A stretch of 64,000 bases of DNA, taken from Paeniglutamicibacter sulfureus (GTDB lineage Bacteria > Actinomycetota > Actinomycetes > Actinomycetales > Micrococcaceae). The translations under genes and the position numbers were made by a program. The notes under the pieces were generated by a model, which saw only the letters and a list, made by a program, of their open reading frames with translations, was not told the DNA's origin and made no database searches. The stretch spans positions 1,672,149-1,736,148 of the forward strand of contig NZ_JAULBL010000002.1 of NCBI RefSeq assembly GCF_030512175.1, in the 5' to 3' direction. Of this stretch, positions 46,801-55,068 are shown one piece after another (position 1 is the stretch's first letter; each line of letters starts with the position of its first letter).

Positions 46801-49537
46801 CCTTGGCTCCACCGGCCGCGACAACGTCCGCGGCGATGAGGGAGATGACTGGATCGACGGCGGAACCAACGCCGACCTCCTGGTCGGCGACTTGAGCGGC
46901 ACCGCGCAAAACGACCCCGGGATGTATCACGGCGGACATGACGTCCTGGTGGGCCGGACCGGCAACAACGACCACGACGCCGAAGGCGGCGACGACGTCA
47001 TGGTCGGCGGCCCCGGCACCGACCGCTTCCACGGCATGCTCGGATTCGACTGGGTGACCTATGACAAGACCACCCACCCGGTTCACGCCGACCTTGACCC
47101 CGTCCAGATCGTGCCGGGCGTCGAAAGCTCCATCGTCGATCGCTACGACGAGGTCGAGGCGTTCTCCGGATTCGACGGGGATGACGTCGTGCGCGGAGTG
47201 CGCAACCGCGATGCATTCGAAGACCCCCAGAGGGACAAGATCGGGTACGGCCACCGGCTGACCCAGGCGCAGCTGGACCGCGTCACCGGCCTTCGCGACC
47301 TGCTCGGCGGCGGCGAGCAGCCTGTCTACGCCCTGCCCTTCCTTGACGGACAGGCCTTCGAGGCCGAGGACATGAACAACAACCTCATCCTCGGTGGCGG
47401 CGGCAGCGACCTGATCGAGCCCCGTCGGGGCGAGAACTTCGTCGACGGCGATGCCTGGCTGGACGTGAACATCGCCTTGGGCGATGAACGTTCCGATACG
47501 CTCGAGCCCTTCATCGAGCGCATCTTCGATCGCGCCATCAACCCGTCGGAGCTGACGATCGAACGGAAGATCCAGATCGCCACGGGCGGCAGCGACACCG
47601 TCGTGTACGGCATCAATGCCGCCGAGGCGCAGCTCGAAGCCCTGCCCGGGAACATGGTCAGGGTGACCACCACCGGAAACGACGCCAGCGTGGATGTGCT
47701 GCGCAACATTGAGCAGCTGCAGTTCGCCGACGGCATCATTGACATCAGCAACGGCCTCGGCGATCCCGATCCCGAGCCGGGCGTCGCGCTTTCGGTGGCA
47801 CTGTCCTCCAACGCGGTTCCGGCAGTCGGCGGCCAGCTCACGGCCAATGTGCAGGGACCGGTCATCGGCGGCAGCGAGGTGGCCTTCGAACTCCAGGTCC
47901 TGCGCTTGGCACCGGACAACACCCAGTTCGCCACCACCACGCAGTCGAACACCACGGGCAAGTTCACCTTCACCGAGGCCGAGGCCGGATTCCCGGTCCA
48001 GGTCGTGGCGACCGTGACAGGGGTTGACGGTGCACCTTCACAGTTCATCTCCACCCCCACCGAAGGCACCCTGAGCACCCTGAAGGAAACCGTTACGGCG
48101 CAGACTCCGGACCACAACCTGTCCAACAAGACCGTGACCATCCCGAAGGTCACCGGAGTTGCCTACTCCATCGACGGAGCCCTCAAGGAAGCCGGAACCT
48201 ACCCGGCAACCACACAGGTGACTGTCACGGCGGAGGCGGCCTCGGAGAACTACATCGTCGAGTCCCGCAGCTGGAAGTTCGATTTGCGGACCGAAGTGAC
48301 CCCGGCTGCTCCGACCTTCAGTGCCACGGCCAACCAGGTCAAGATTCCGGCTTCAACCGGAGTCGGCTACTTCATCGACGGTGAAGCGAAGGCTGCGGGT
48401 ACGTACGTCAACGCCGGGTCGGGAACCGTGACGGCCAAGGCCGTTGACAGTTCGCACAAGGTGGCCGAAGGGGCGACGAGTTCTTGGAAGTTCGACAACA
48501 AGAACTCCGTGACGCCAACGGCACCCACCTTCAACGCCAGCAAGAACACCGTGGTGATTCCCGCCAAGGCGGGCGTTGCCTACTTCATCAACGGCGCGGC
48601 GAAGAAGGCAGGGACCTACTCCCACGGCGGCACCGGCACGGTCAGTGCCAAGGTTGCCAGCGGGGCCGAGGCCCTGGCCGGAACCACCTCGTGGAAGTTC
48701 GACAACCGCAACGCGGTGGTGCCCACCAAGCCCGCCTTCAGCGCACCGGGAAACACGGTGAAGATCCCGTCCAAGACGGGCGTCCTCTACTACGTGAACG
48801 GTGTGAGGAAGGCTGCAGGTACCCACAAGTACAGCGGTTCGGGAACCGTCACCACCAAGGCGTCCTCCAGCTGGTACAAGCTGGCCGGAACGACGTCGTG
48901 GAAGTTCAACAACCGGAACACGGTGACCCCGACGAAGCCGTCCTTCAACGCAGGCAGGAACACTGTCACGATTCCCGCGAAGGCGGGCGTGGCATACTCC
49001 ATCAACGGCGCGGTGAAGAAGGCCGGGACGTACTCCTTCGGCGGCACCGGCACGGTCACTGCCAAGGTTGCCAACGGGGCCGAGGCCCTGACCGGAACCA
49101 CCTCGTGGAAGTTCGACAACCGCAACGCGGTGGTTCCCACGAAGACGTCCTTCAGTGCATCGGGAAACACGGTGAAGATCCCGTCCAAGACGGGCGTCCT
49201 CTACTACGTGAACGGTGTGCGGAAGACTGCAGGTACCCACCGGTATACCGGTACGGGCACCGTCACCACCAAGGCGTCCTCCAGCCACTACAAGCTGGCT
49301 GGAACGACGTCGTGGAAGTTCGACAACCGCAACGCCGTGGTGCCAACCAAGCCGGTGTTCAGTGCATCGAAGAACACGGTGAAGATCCCGGCGAAGGTAG
49401 GGGTTGTCTACTACGTCAACGGCGTGAAGAAGTCGGCCGGTACCCACCGGTACACCGGATCGGTCTCCGTCACCACCAAGGTGTCCTCCAGCTACTACAA
49501 GCTGACCGGAACGCAGAAGTGGAACGCCCGCCTCTAG
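43895..49537 (+). CDS. Secreted haem peroxidase B with RTX-like and seven C-terminal repeats
   Basis: 1880 residues from GTG 43895 (MNKKGDRSAQSGKKWGALAA); the frame is open to 43814 but that part is leader. The signal peptide ends AFA-A near residue 38. The peroxidase core carries distal His242 (GQFFDHGLD), ENIGLTAVHHVFHSEHNR and proximal His569 (YRFGHS), aligned with peroxidase A but without its CWB2 insertion. Calcium-type repeats (GIGDDS, GKGGND, GGDGDD, GEAGND) occupy about 880-1010. One Ig-like unit then leads to seven copies of a 69-residue repeat (residues 1397-1880) with core TVxIPxKxGVxYxxNGxxK and GTTSWKF. GGGAG lies 11 bases before the start. Strong terminator downstream. Confidence 0.9.
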   Translation: MNKKGDRSAQSGKKWGALAAGAALVAGGAFAPIPAAFAAPPPGQDFNVTQGDLEYIIKQVEISEAHAERTLTNPDSSPLCGNDKRFDVASQTFFDAKDQPCVGNPLLPHGLRTVDGRWNNLMPGQDGFGTAQETFPRLVPAEYKDAEVTPPRAPGNDTDAPGAATSYKQTEGFVYDSEPRTISNLIVDQTTGNPAAGEVVQRVEGAGPEGANNTFIPDIATDEGLSASATSLFTIFGQFFDHGLDLVSKGGNGTVVVPLKEDDPLYVPGGRTNFLTLTRATIDTGDDGTAREHVNRTTPFVDQNQTYGSHASHQAFMREYELVEGKPVPTGKILDGAAGGLPTWDDVQAQAADKLGIILDDFDVLDVPLLATDPYGHLIPGASGMPQLATSEGFKEGNIGSPIVTDGLTANASFLDDIAHGATPAEPKPSVPNDPNSPLIPGYSNVALGKHFITGDGRGNENIGLTAVHHVFHSEHNRLQAQIQEELASMPADLQNRFNANGFWDKGERLFQAARFLTEMQYQHLVFEEFARRIQPEIDTTVLNENSYQPDVNSSIRAEYAHSVYRFGHSMLRESIPVEQADGTFADKQLLEAFLNPALFAASGTDSADAAGNILKGLANQTANGVDEFVTDTLRNKLLGLPLDLATINMARARETGTPGLQAARKVFFAETRDPQLQPYSSWQNFKLSMKNPESIVNFIAAYGNHPSLTDATTLAAKRAAGTTLAGDTAFMNLPASEAGLDDIDLWMGGLAEKPFVFGGMLGATFNHVFEKQLEDLQNGDRFYYLSRNLGNSLFHSLEANSLSQIVQRNTTADRVPHDVFAAPQLTFNLDDGANRQADLNTAGLTGSQAEGWRFTGDEHIVVQDAKDAEGADQSSTIRTGIGDDSVWGKGGNDTIEGDDGADSLMGGDGDDVLTDIFGDDRLQGEAGNDALNGGPGLGDLLFGGSGQDFIVGGQDFSTSFGGLGNDFILGSTGRDNVRGDEGDDWIDGGTNADLLVGDLSGTAQNDPGMYHGGHDVLVGRTGNNDHDAEGGDDVMVGGPGTDRFHGMLGFDWVTYDKTTHPVHADLDPVQIVPGVESSIVDRYDEVEAFSGFDGDDVVRGVRNRDAFEDPQRDKIGYGHRLTQAQLDRVTGLRDLLGGGEQPVYALPFLDGQAFEAEDMNNNLILGGGGSDLIEPRRGENFVDGDAWLDVNIALGDERSDTLEPFIERIFDRAINPSELTIERKIQIATGGSDTVVYGINAAEAQLEALPGNMVRVTTTGNDASVDVLRNIEQLQFADGIIDISNGLGDPDPEPGVALSVALSSNAVPAVGGQLTANVQGPVIGGSEVAFELQVLRLAPDNTQFATTTQSNTTGKFTFTEAEAGFPVQVVATVTGVDGAPSQFISTPTEGTLSTLKETVTAQTPDHNLSNKTVTIPKVTGVAYSIDGALKEAGTYPATTQVTVTAEAASENYIVESRSWKFDLRTEVTPAAPTFSATANQVKIPASTGVGYFIDGEAKAAGTYVNAGSGTVTAKAVDSSHKVAEGATSSWKFDNKNSVTPTAPTFNASKNTVVIPAKAGVAYFINGAAKKAGTYSHGGTGTVSAKVASGAEALAGTTSWKFDNRNAVVPTKPAFSAPGNTVKIPSKTGVLYYVNGVRKAAGTHKYSGSGTVTTKASSSWYKLAGTTSWKFNNRNTVTPTKPSFNAGRNTVTIPAKAGVAYSINGAVKKAGTYSFGGTGTVTAKVANGAEALTGTTSWKFDNRNAVVPTKTSFSASGNTVKIPSKTGVLYYVNGVRKTAGTHRYTGTGTVTTKASSSHYKLAGTTSWKFDNRNAVVPTKPVFSASKNTVKIPAKVGVVYYVNGVKKSAGTHRYTGSVSVTTKVSSSYYKLTGTQKWNARL
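48083..49534 (+). repeat. Seven 207-bp coding repeats, with a 414-bp higher-order unit
   Basis: Seven units of about 69 codons end peroxidase B. Units 3+4 (48509-48922) and 5+6 (48923-49336) are two copies of one 414-bp block with very high DNA identity (for example GTGAAGATCCCGTCCAAGAC at 48759 and 49173); unit 7 starts at 49337. This shows a recent two-unit tandem duplication. Confidence 0.9.
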
Positions 49538-49563
49538 TGAACATCCGCTAGCAGCGACAAGGC

Positions 49564-49602
49564 AAAAGAGAGGCAGTCAACTTTCAGTTGACTGCCTCTC
49601 TT
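49564..49602 (+). terminator. Bidirectional terminator after peroxidase B
   Basis: AAAAGAGAGGCAGTCAACT and AGTTGACTGCCTCTCTTTT form a perfect 19-bp stem across TTC, with A- and T-runs on either side. It can serve peroxidase B and the minus-strand gene that ends at 49818. Confidence 0.93.
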
Positions 49603-49817
49603 TTCGACGTCCGCGGCAATTTACCCTCCGCCGGCCGGGCAGAAACCCGCGTTAACGGTGCGCGGTGGGGGATTCGCAGGGCGAACCTGGCACGGATGAG
49701 TGAGGAGTCCGGAAAAAACTTGCCCACCGCATTGCGAATGCCGCTTGGCCACCTCAGCAGTAGCCGGAGATGGGGCAGCGCCCCGGGGAAATGACGGGGG
49801 AGGGGTGCCGCAGGCGC

Positions 49818-50045
49818 CTATTGATCCGCGGGATCAGCGGTGTACTCAACGTCCAGGCCGTCGCCGGATCCAGCTGTCGGGTTGGCTTCGCTGTCCCTCC
49901 GCTCCTCCAGCAGCACGGGTCGCTCACTATCCAGGCCGGGCTCGGTGTCGGGTTCATCCACGGGCCTGGCCTCGTCGGGAGCGATCATCCCGGCGGCGAC
50001 GGCCTCGGCGTCCCCGGCGTCCAGTGGTTCAATGACTTCACCCAT
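49818..50045 (-). CDS. Small acidic protein, 75 residues, unknown
   Basis: ATG 50045 is preceded by a strong GCAGGAGGTACGTC ribosome-binding site. The product MGEVIEPLDAGDAEAVAAGM continues with Asp/Glu/Pro-rich sequence (PDEARPVDEPDTEPGLDSER) and ends YTADPADQ. It is highly acidic, with no hydrophobic segment or known motif, and likely disordered. The frame is open upstream to 50252 but that part overlaps the csp terminator. It lies between peroxidase B and the cold-shock gene. Confidence 0.65.
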   Translation of the reverse strand: MGEVIEPLDAGDAEAVAAGMIAPDEARPVDEPDTEPGLDSERPVLLEERRDSEANPTAGSGDGLDVEYTADPADQ

Positions 50046-50180
50046 GACGTACCTCCTGCTCGGTGGGATTCCACCGTAGAACACGAAGGGTATCGGCTCA
50101 AGGGGCGGACGCGGATCCGCTGGGCCGGATGGCACGAACGGTCTGTGGCCGCCGCAAGTGCTTGCCCCACTCAAGAGAAA

Positions 50181-50217
50181 GAACCCTGCCCGAAGGTTGA
50201 TCCTTCGGGCAGGGTTC
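50181..50217 (-). terminator. Intrinsic terminator of the cold-shock gene
   Basis: GAACCCTGCCCGAAGG pairs perfectly with CCTTCGGGCAGGGTTC. On the minus strand it is followed by TTTCTCTT, 140 bases after the csp stop. Confidence 0.85.
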
Positions 50218-50356
50218 CCCGGGTGTTCGATGGCACCAGGCTCCTCGTACACTCGACCTAGACTTGACGGCCGGTTGCAAACGCAACGCCCCGTCGCTTC
50301 GGAGGCACTGACCCCGCTAACGCACGTGGCAAAGGAGGAATGTTCTTGATCCGGGA

Positions 50357-50560
50357 TTACAAGGGCTGGATGTTCTCCGCCTGCGGACCCTTGTCTCCAC
50401 GGACAATATCAAACTGGACCTTCTGGTTCTCTTCCAGGGAGCGGTAGCCGCTGCTGGCGATCGCCGAATAATGGGCGAACACATCATCGGATCCATCATC
50501 GGGAGCGATGAAACCAAAGCCCTTTTCGGAATTGAACCACTTGACTACGCCTGTTGCCAT
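50357..50560 (-). CDS. Cold-shock domain protein
   Basis: 67 residues, a single cold-shock OB-fold that binds single-stranded RNA and DNA as a chaperone. [20 protein letters not shown] contains RNP1 (KGFGFI), and DVFAHYSAI contains RNP2, in which the usual H is kept. [12 protein letters not shown] and [10 protein letters not shown] end the fold. AGAGGA lies seven bases before ATG 50560. A single-gene unit with its own terminator; the plus-strand frame across it is a shadow. Confidence 0.96.
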   Translation of the reverse strand: MATGVVKWFNSEKGFGFIAPDDGSDDVFAHYSAIASSGYRSLEENQKVQFDIVRGDKGPQAENIQPL

Positions 50561-51164
50561 TGTTGCATCCTCTTGTTGTGTCGCATCTCCACCGGCCAGA
50601 AGCCGACGTTGACAGGGATCTTCCCTGTCGCAATGCTACGGCCGCGCTTCGGCCAAGACAATGTATTGGACCTGCAACCAATGCCGGATGACGGGATCTC
50701 GTGTTTGTACCGGCTTCCAGGTGTCCGAGCGTCGGCCTCCGGGACCCTCGAGACGTGCACCCGCGGACGGACATGGCGTGACAACCCGGCGGCGGCGCCC
50801 CCAGGGTTCAGCGCAATCGCGGCATTCGCGGCAGTCTTTCCGGCCCCCGACCACCCCGCGGGGCCGGGTGGGGATCCGGTGGTTTCATCCCTTCCCTCAT
50901 GCGGGGAGGGGTTCATAGACTGGAGATGGACGGCAAGCAGGGTCCGGCCTTAACCTCGGGGCGGCGATGTCCCCGATGGGTACCTCGGAGATCCAGCATG
51001 GCCTGTTCACCCACCGTCCCGGGCACCAGGACCCGGCCTTGCCGCACAACATCCGAGATCCCTGTTCATCGGACGGCTCCACCCGCCATCCGTGCCCCCG
51101 GAAACCACGGCCGCGTCATGGACCGACGGTTTTCCCCCACAAGGCAGCGGTCAGGGGTGGGACC
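50561..51164. other. Intergenic region between csp and acetate-kinase-like gene
   Basis: About 600 bases. Several open frames occur on both strands but none has family features or a good ribosome-binding site, including the 66-codon in-frame extension of the kinase gene. It must hold the csp promoter (minus) and the kinase promoter (plus); I cannot place either with confidence. Confidence 0.4.
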
Positions 51165-52406
51165 ATGCTCATCCTGGCATTGATGTGCGGCCCGGAGTCG
51201 ATCCGCTACCAACTGCGCCACTGTGAACACGCGGATGCCCAGGACTCATCGGTTCTGCTCGCCTCGGGCGAGGTCCCCAAGAGTGGCGGGCGACCGGACT
51301 TCTCCGGGAGCGGGGATGGAATCCAGGCCCTGGCGCACATCAAGAACCAAGTGCACGAGGTCCTGGGCGAAAGGACGATCGATGCCATCGGACACCGCGT
51401 GGTCCACGGCGGAGAGAAATTCACCGAGCCCGTGGCACTGACCGAGGAAACGATCGCCGCGCTGGAGGACCTGACGCGGTTGGCCCCGCGGCACAACCCC
51501 GATGGACTTCAGGGGATCCGGGTCGCCGGCGCCTTGTGGCCCGGAATCCCTCAGGTGGCTGTCTTTGACACCGCCTTCCACCAGACGATGCCCGAGACCG
51601 CCTGGCGCTATGCCATCCCCGGGGGATACTACAGCCGGCACGGGATCCGGCGCTACGGATTCCACGGGATCTCGGTCGGCCAGGTCACTCGCGCCGCATC
51701 GCATTTCCTGGGGCTGGGCGTCGGACAGTTCGACGGCATCATTGCGCACCTGGGCGATGGCTCATCCGTGACAGCCATCAAGGGGGGCCGCAGCATCGAC
51801 ACGTCCATGGGGTACTCGCCGGCGGACGGTTTGATCGGGGGCACCAGGTGCGGGGACATCGATCCCTCGGTCCTGCTGTACCTCCAACGAAAAGGGCTCG
51901 ATCCCGAGGGTGCGGAGGAAATGCTGGATCGGCACTGCGGGTTCCAGGCCCTCTGCGGCCTTGACGACCTGGCTTTCATGGAGAAAGTGGCAGCGAACGG
52001 GGGGAAAGAGGCCGCCCTCGCCCTGGAAATGGCCGCTTACCGGCTGGCAAAATACGCGGGCGGCTACCATGTGGCCGTCGGCGGTGCCAAGGCCCTGGTC
52101 TTCACCGGAAGCATCGGGGAAAGCGCGGCCGGTTTCCGGTCACTGGTTGTCGGTAAGCTGGCGGCCCTGGGCTTGGCACTTGACGAGGCGGCGAACCGGG
52201 CCCCGGCGCGGGAGCCGCGGTGCATCAGCACCGCCGGCTCCGTGTTCCCGGTGCTGGTGGTGCCCACCGACGAGGAACGGGCCATCGCCGAGGCCACGGC
52301 CGCACTCCTGAGCCGGACCGCGTCCGGGCGGATGGCGCAGCGCCCGGCTTACGTGCCGGCCGGCCCTGGCGTCCTCGCGACCCCGCTTCGGCGCCACGGC
52401 CGGTAA
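51165..52406 (+). CDS. Acetate-kinase family protein with altered active site
   Basis: 413 residues from ATG 51165 with AGGGGTGG upstream. The ASKHA fold of AckA is clear: GHRVVHGGE (Arg91 equivalent), LAPRHNP (His123), FDTAFHQTMP (Asp148), YGFHG (His180), GTRCGDIDPS (Arg241) and FTGSIGE (Glu384). But the N-terminal NxGSSSxK motif reads MCGPESIR, so Asn7 becomes Met, Ser10 becomes Pro and Lys14 becomes Arg. HLGNG reads HLGDG, so Asn211 becomes Asp, and FHGTSH reads FHGISV. Several conserved substrate contacts are thus changed. It may have a different acyl substrate, or low or no activity. No pta gene is adjacent. The C-terminal 30 residues are an Ala/Pro/Arg-rich extra tail. Confidence 0.85.
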   Translation: MLILALMCGPESIRYQLRHCEHADAQDSSVLLASGEVPKSGGRPDFSGSGDGIQALAHIKNQVHEVLGERTIDAIGHRVVHGGEKFTEPVALTEETIAALEDLTRLAPRHNPDGLQGIRVAGALWPGIPQVAVFDTAFHQTMPETAWRYAIPGGYYSRHGIRRYGFHGISVGQVTRAASHFLGLGVGQFDGIIAHLGDGSSVTAIKGGRSIDTSMGYSPADGLIGGTRCGDIDPSVLLYLQRKGLDPEGAEEMLDRHCGFQALCGLDDLAFMEKVAANGGKEAALALEMAAYRLAKYAGGYHVAVGGAKALVFTGSIGESAAGFRSLVVGKLAALGLALDEAANRAPAREPRCISTAGSVFPVLVVPTDEERAIAEATAALLSRTASGRMAQRPAYVPAGPGVLATPLRRHGR

Positions 52407-52445
52407 CCAGTGCCGTACCCGCTGTTCCCGGCGAGGTTGGCACGC

Positions 52446-52655
52446 TCAGGTGAGCGGCACCGCCGCGTGCCGGTCTGCGGACAGGTACTCCCGAACGGCC
52501 CGGGCGGGAATCCGGTAGGACTTGCCGAAACTCACCGCAGGCAGCTTGCCCTCCTGCACCAGGTCGTACACGGTCATCCTCGGCACGTCCATCGCTGCGG
52601 CGGCCTCGGCCACCCTCAGGTAGTCGGTGTCCCAGGGGTCTTGTGGCTCAACCAT
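52446..52655 (-). CDS. Small excisionase/MerR-type HTH DNA-binding protein
   Basis: 69 residues from ATG 52655 with GAGGGA upstream (a TTG at 52667 would add four residues). The sequence YLRVAEAAAAMDVPRMTVYD, LVQEGKLPAVSFGKSYRIPA and AVREYL is the helix-turn-helix 17/excisionase fold: a helix, a recognition helix and the wing GKSYRIP. Such proteins act as recombination directionality factors or small regulators. No integrase is near. It is convergent with the acetate-kinase-like gene and downstream of the nan operon. Confidence 0.8.
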   Translation of the reverse strand: MVEPQDPWDTDYLRVAEAAAAMDVPRMTVYDLVQEGKLPAVSFGKSYRIPARAVREYLSADRHAAVPLT

Positions 52656-52765
52656 TTCATCCCTCAATCAATGTGCCGTCATCCCCCGGTTGAACGACTG
52701 GTTCGCAGGATCCCCGTTCCGGGGACCTCATGGGTTCCCATGGTAGGCGCGGGTACGGCGGCCCT

Positions 52766-54385
52766 TCAAGGATTATGCACACCCGCCCGGCGAAGAGGAC
52801 TCCCTGGCACCTCCGGCCCGGATTCGACAGCCCAGTCGATGCGCGGCAGTGCGCCGGCCGCAGTGGCGAGGTGGTTCAGGTGAAGCCACACGGCGGTGGA
52901 ACCCGGGGCGATGGCTTGTGGCTCTGCGTCCACGTCTCCGTGCGGATACACCGTCACCGGAATTGATCCGTGGTTGGTGACGGCGGCCGAGTAGGTGAGC
53001 GTGTCCCCGGGGTGGATGCCCGGGACGGGCGGGCCGTAGTTGGCCAGCAGGTCGGCGCGGGAAGCCACCAGCTGCGCGGCGGCCTGGCCGACCTCCTTGC
53101 CCGCAGCCCCGTAGCCGGCATCCGCCTGTCCAAGGACCAGATGGGGTTCGGTGAACCTGAAGTGCTGCGGGGCAGCGGGGGTGATCGAGCGGGGCACGAC
53201 TTCGACCAGGAGTTCCGGGTGGCCGGGCAGCGGGCGGGGCCCGTGCACGGGATCTACGTGCATCGGGCTGGTGGCGATCGGGTTGAGGGCGGCAGGTGCG
53301 GTGAGCGCTGCGAGCGGGATGCGGGCGAAGACGATGTCCTCGTAGGCGCCGCGTTCGTACAGCACGCCGATGGAGCCGTCGGGCAGTTGCGCGGCGGTGG
53401 AGTAGGCCGAGGCGCCGGGGCAGAGCACCACGGTTCCGGCCCAGCTGGTTCCGGCATCGGGACTGTGCCGCAGCACGGTGTTGCGGCGCAGGTGCCGGTG
53501 CGCGTTGTGGGTCGCCACCAGCCCGCCGCCGGCCAGGGCCAGCAGCGAGCCGTTGTCGGATGGATCCGGCAGTTCCGGGACCGGGACGGGGCGGGTGAAG
53601 GTGGTGCCGCCGTCCACCGAGCGGGCCGACAGCCGGTGCGGCGTGGCGCGCGAATGCAGCAGCACGGTTCCGTCGGGCAGGGCGGCGAGCGAGGATTCGT
53701 TGGTGTGGGTGCCGTCCGCTGCCGGTTCCAGCGCATCTCCCAGGCTCCAACTGTGCCCGTGGTCATCGCTGTGGGCGACCGCGGCGGCGATCCGCCCGCC
53801 GTCAGTCAGCAGCACCACGCAGGGCTGGAGCAGCCGGCCGGCGAAGGGTCCGTGCCCGATCCGGGTGCCGGCGCCCGAGGCGGCGAAGATGCCGCGGATC
53901 CCGGGCCGTTTCAACTGGCCGGTGATCCGGCGGTGCGTCCAGCTGTGGCCGTCGTCGGTGGAGACGGAGAGGTCAACGTGCTGGGTCTGCGTGGTGCCTT
54001 CCAGGGATTCGAAGAAGCCCCATTGGGTGGTCGAGGCATGGAAGCAGAAGATGGTGCCGGTGTCGGGGTCCACCAGCAGGGAGGCGTCCCCGAAGCCGTT
54101 GAGCCCGGTGCCGGTGCGCAGGATGCGCTGGGGTTCCCAGGTTTCACCGCCATCGGTGCTGCGGCGCAGCACCAGGTCCGCCGGGGAGGGCAGGTCATCG
54201 AGCGTGGGCCGCCCGTCGTAGACCGCCAGCAGGGTCCCTGCCGTGGTGAGGGCCAGGGCGGGGATGCGGTATTGCCGGTAGCCGCCGGCGCCGCGGGTCG
54301 CCAGGACGGTTTGGCCGGTGGCCAGGGGGCCGGCGCTCGCAGGGAAGATGTTCGGGGGTTCGGGGCTGGGCGATTCGGTGCTCAT
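52766..54385 (-). CDS. nanH: Sialidase (neuraminidase), apparently cytoplasmic
   Basis: 539 residues, ATG 54385. A six-bladed sialidase that releases terminal sialic acid. The YRIPAL motif near residue 39 carries the first catalytic Arg. Asp-box repeats are visible: STDGGETW, STDDGHSW, SDDHGHSW, SVDGGTTF and SPDAGTSW. The Tyr/Glu region includes YSTAAQLPDGSIGVLYERG. After about 430 is a small beta-rich domain (GDTLTYSAAVTNHGSIPVTV) like a CARDB/NEW3 module. No signal peptide or membrane span is seen: the start is MSTESPSPEPPN. Last gene of the nan operon; its ATG overlaps the nanE stop by four bases. Confidence 0.9.
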   Translation of the reverse strand: MSTESPSPEPPNIFPASAGPLATGQTVLATRGAGGYRQYRIPALALTTAGTLLAVYDGRPTLDDLPSPADLVLRRSTDGGETWEPQRILRTGTGLNGFGDASLLVDPDTGTIFCFHASTTQWGFFESLEGTTQTQHVDLSVSTDDGHSWTHRRITGQLKRPGIRGIFAASGAGTRIGHGPFAGRLLQPCVVLLTDGGRIAAAVAHSDDHGHSWSLGDALEPAADGTHTNESSLAALPDGTVLLHSRATPHRLSARSVDGGTTFTRPVPVPELPDPSDNGSLLALAGGGLVATHNAHRHLRRNTVLRHSPDAGTSWAGTVVLCPGASAYSTAAQLPDGSIGVLYERGAYEDIVFARIPLAALTAPAALNPIATSPMHVDPVHGPRPLPGHPELLVEVVPRSITPAAPQHFRFTEPHLVLGQADAGYGAAGKEVGQAAAQLVASRADLLANYGPPVPGIHPGDTLTYSAAVTNHGSIPVTVYPHGDVDAEPQAIAPGSTAVWLHLNHLATAAGALPRIDWAVESGPEVPGSPLRRAGVHNP

Positions 54386-55068
54386 GATTCCAGGGCGTCG
54401 AGGAACCAGCCGGTCAGGGTCGCCGGGTGGGTGATGGCGGTGCCGACCACCACCGCGTGCGCGCCGGCATCCAGCGCCGCGCGGGCCTGGGCCGGGGTGC
54501 GGATCCTGCCCTCGGCGATGACCGACACACCCAGGTCCGCCGCAACGATGGCCTCCAGCAATTCCAGGTCCGGGCCCTGGGTCTTGGGACGCTCCCCGGT
54601 GTAGCCCGCCAGCGTGGTGCCGATCAAGTCCGCCCCGGCGGCTGCCGCCGCGATCGCGTCTTCCAGCGAGCCGCAGTCGGCCATCACCGTTGCACCGGAT
54701 CCCGCGCGGATCCCGGCAATGGTTTCGGTCAGGGTGAGCCCGTCGGGCCGCGGCCGCCGCGTGCCGTCCAGGGCCACCACGTGGGCGCCGGCTGCGGCAA
54801 CTGCCAGTGCGTGGTGCAGCGTGGGGGTGATGAACACGCCTTCGTGCCCGTCCTTGAACAGGCCGATGACAGGGACCTGTACCGCCGAGCGGGTGGCGGA
54901 AATATCCGCCAGACCCTGCACTCGCACCGCCTTGGCCCCGCCGATCACCGCGGAGGCGGCAACCTGGGCCATGGTGCGCGGATCGCGCATGGGTTCGCCT
55001 GGGTAGGCCTGGGCGGAAACGATCAGCGCGCACTTCAGCGCGGCAAGATCGGAAGCTGTCAACAGCAC
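54382..55068 (-). CDS. nanE: N-acetylmannosamine-6-phosphate 2-epimerase
   Basis: 228 residues from GTG 55068, with AAGGAG seven bases upstream; upstream frame is out of family and overlaps nanK. The TIM-barrel NanE converts ManNAc-6-P to GlcNAc-6-P. KCALIVSAQAYPGEPMRDP, the catalytic Lys in GLFKDGHEGVFITP, VALDGTRRPRPDG, MADCGSLEDA and IAEGRIRTPAQAR are characteristic. It overlaps nanK by ten bases and nanH by four. Confidence 0.93.
   Translation of the reverse strand: MLLTASDLAALKCALIVSAQAYPGEPMRDPRTMAQVAASAVIGGAKAVRVQGLADISATRSAVQVPVIGLFKDGHEGVFITPTLHHALAVAAAGAHVVALDGTRRPRPDGLTLTETIAGIRAGSGATVMADCGSLEDAIAAAAAGADLIGTTLAGYTGERPKTQGPDLELLEAIVAADLGVSVIAEGRIRTPAQARAALDAGAHAVVVGTAITHPATLTGWFLDALES

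Noticed and set aside
50471-50953. 160-codon plus-strand frame across the cold-shock gene
   Set aside because: Antisense of csp at its start and no coding features beyond.
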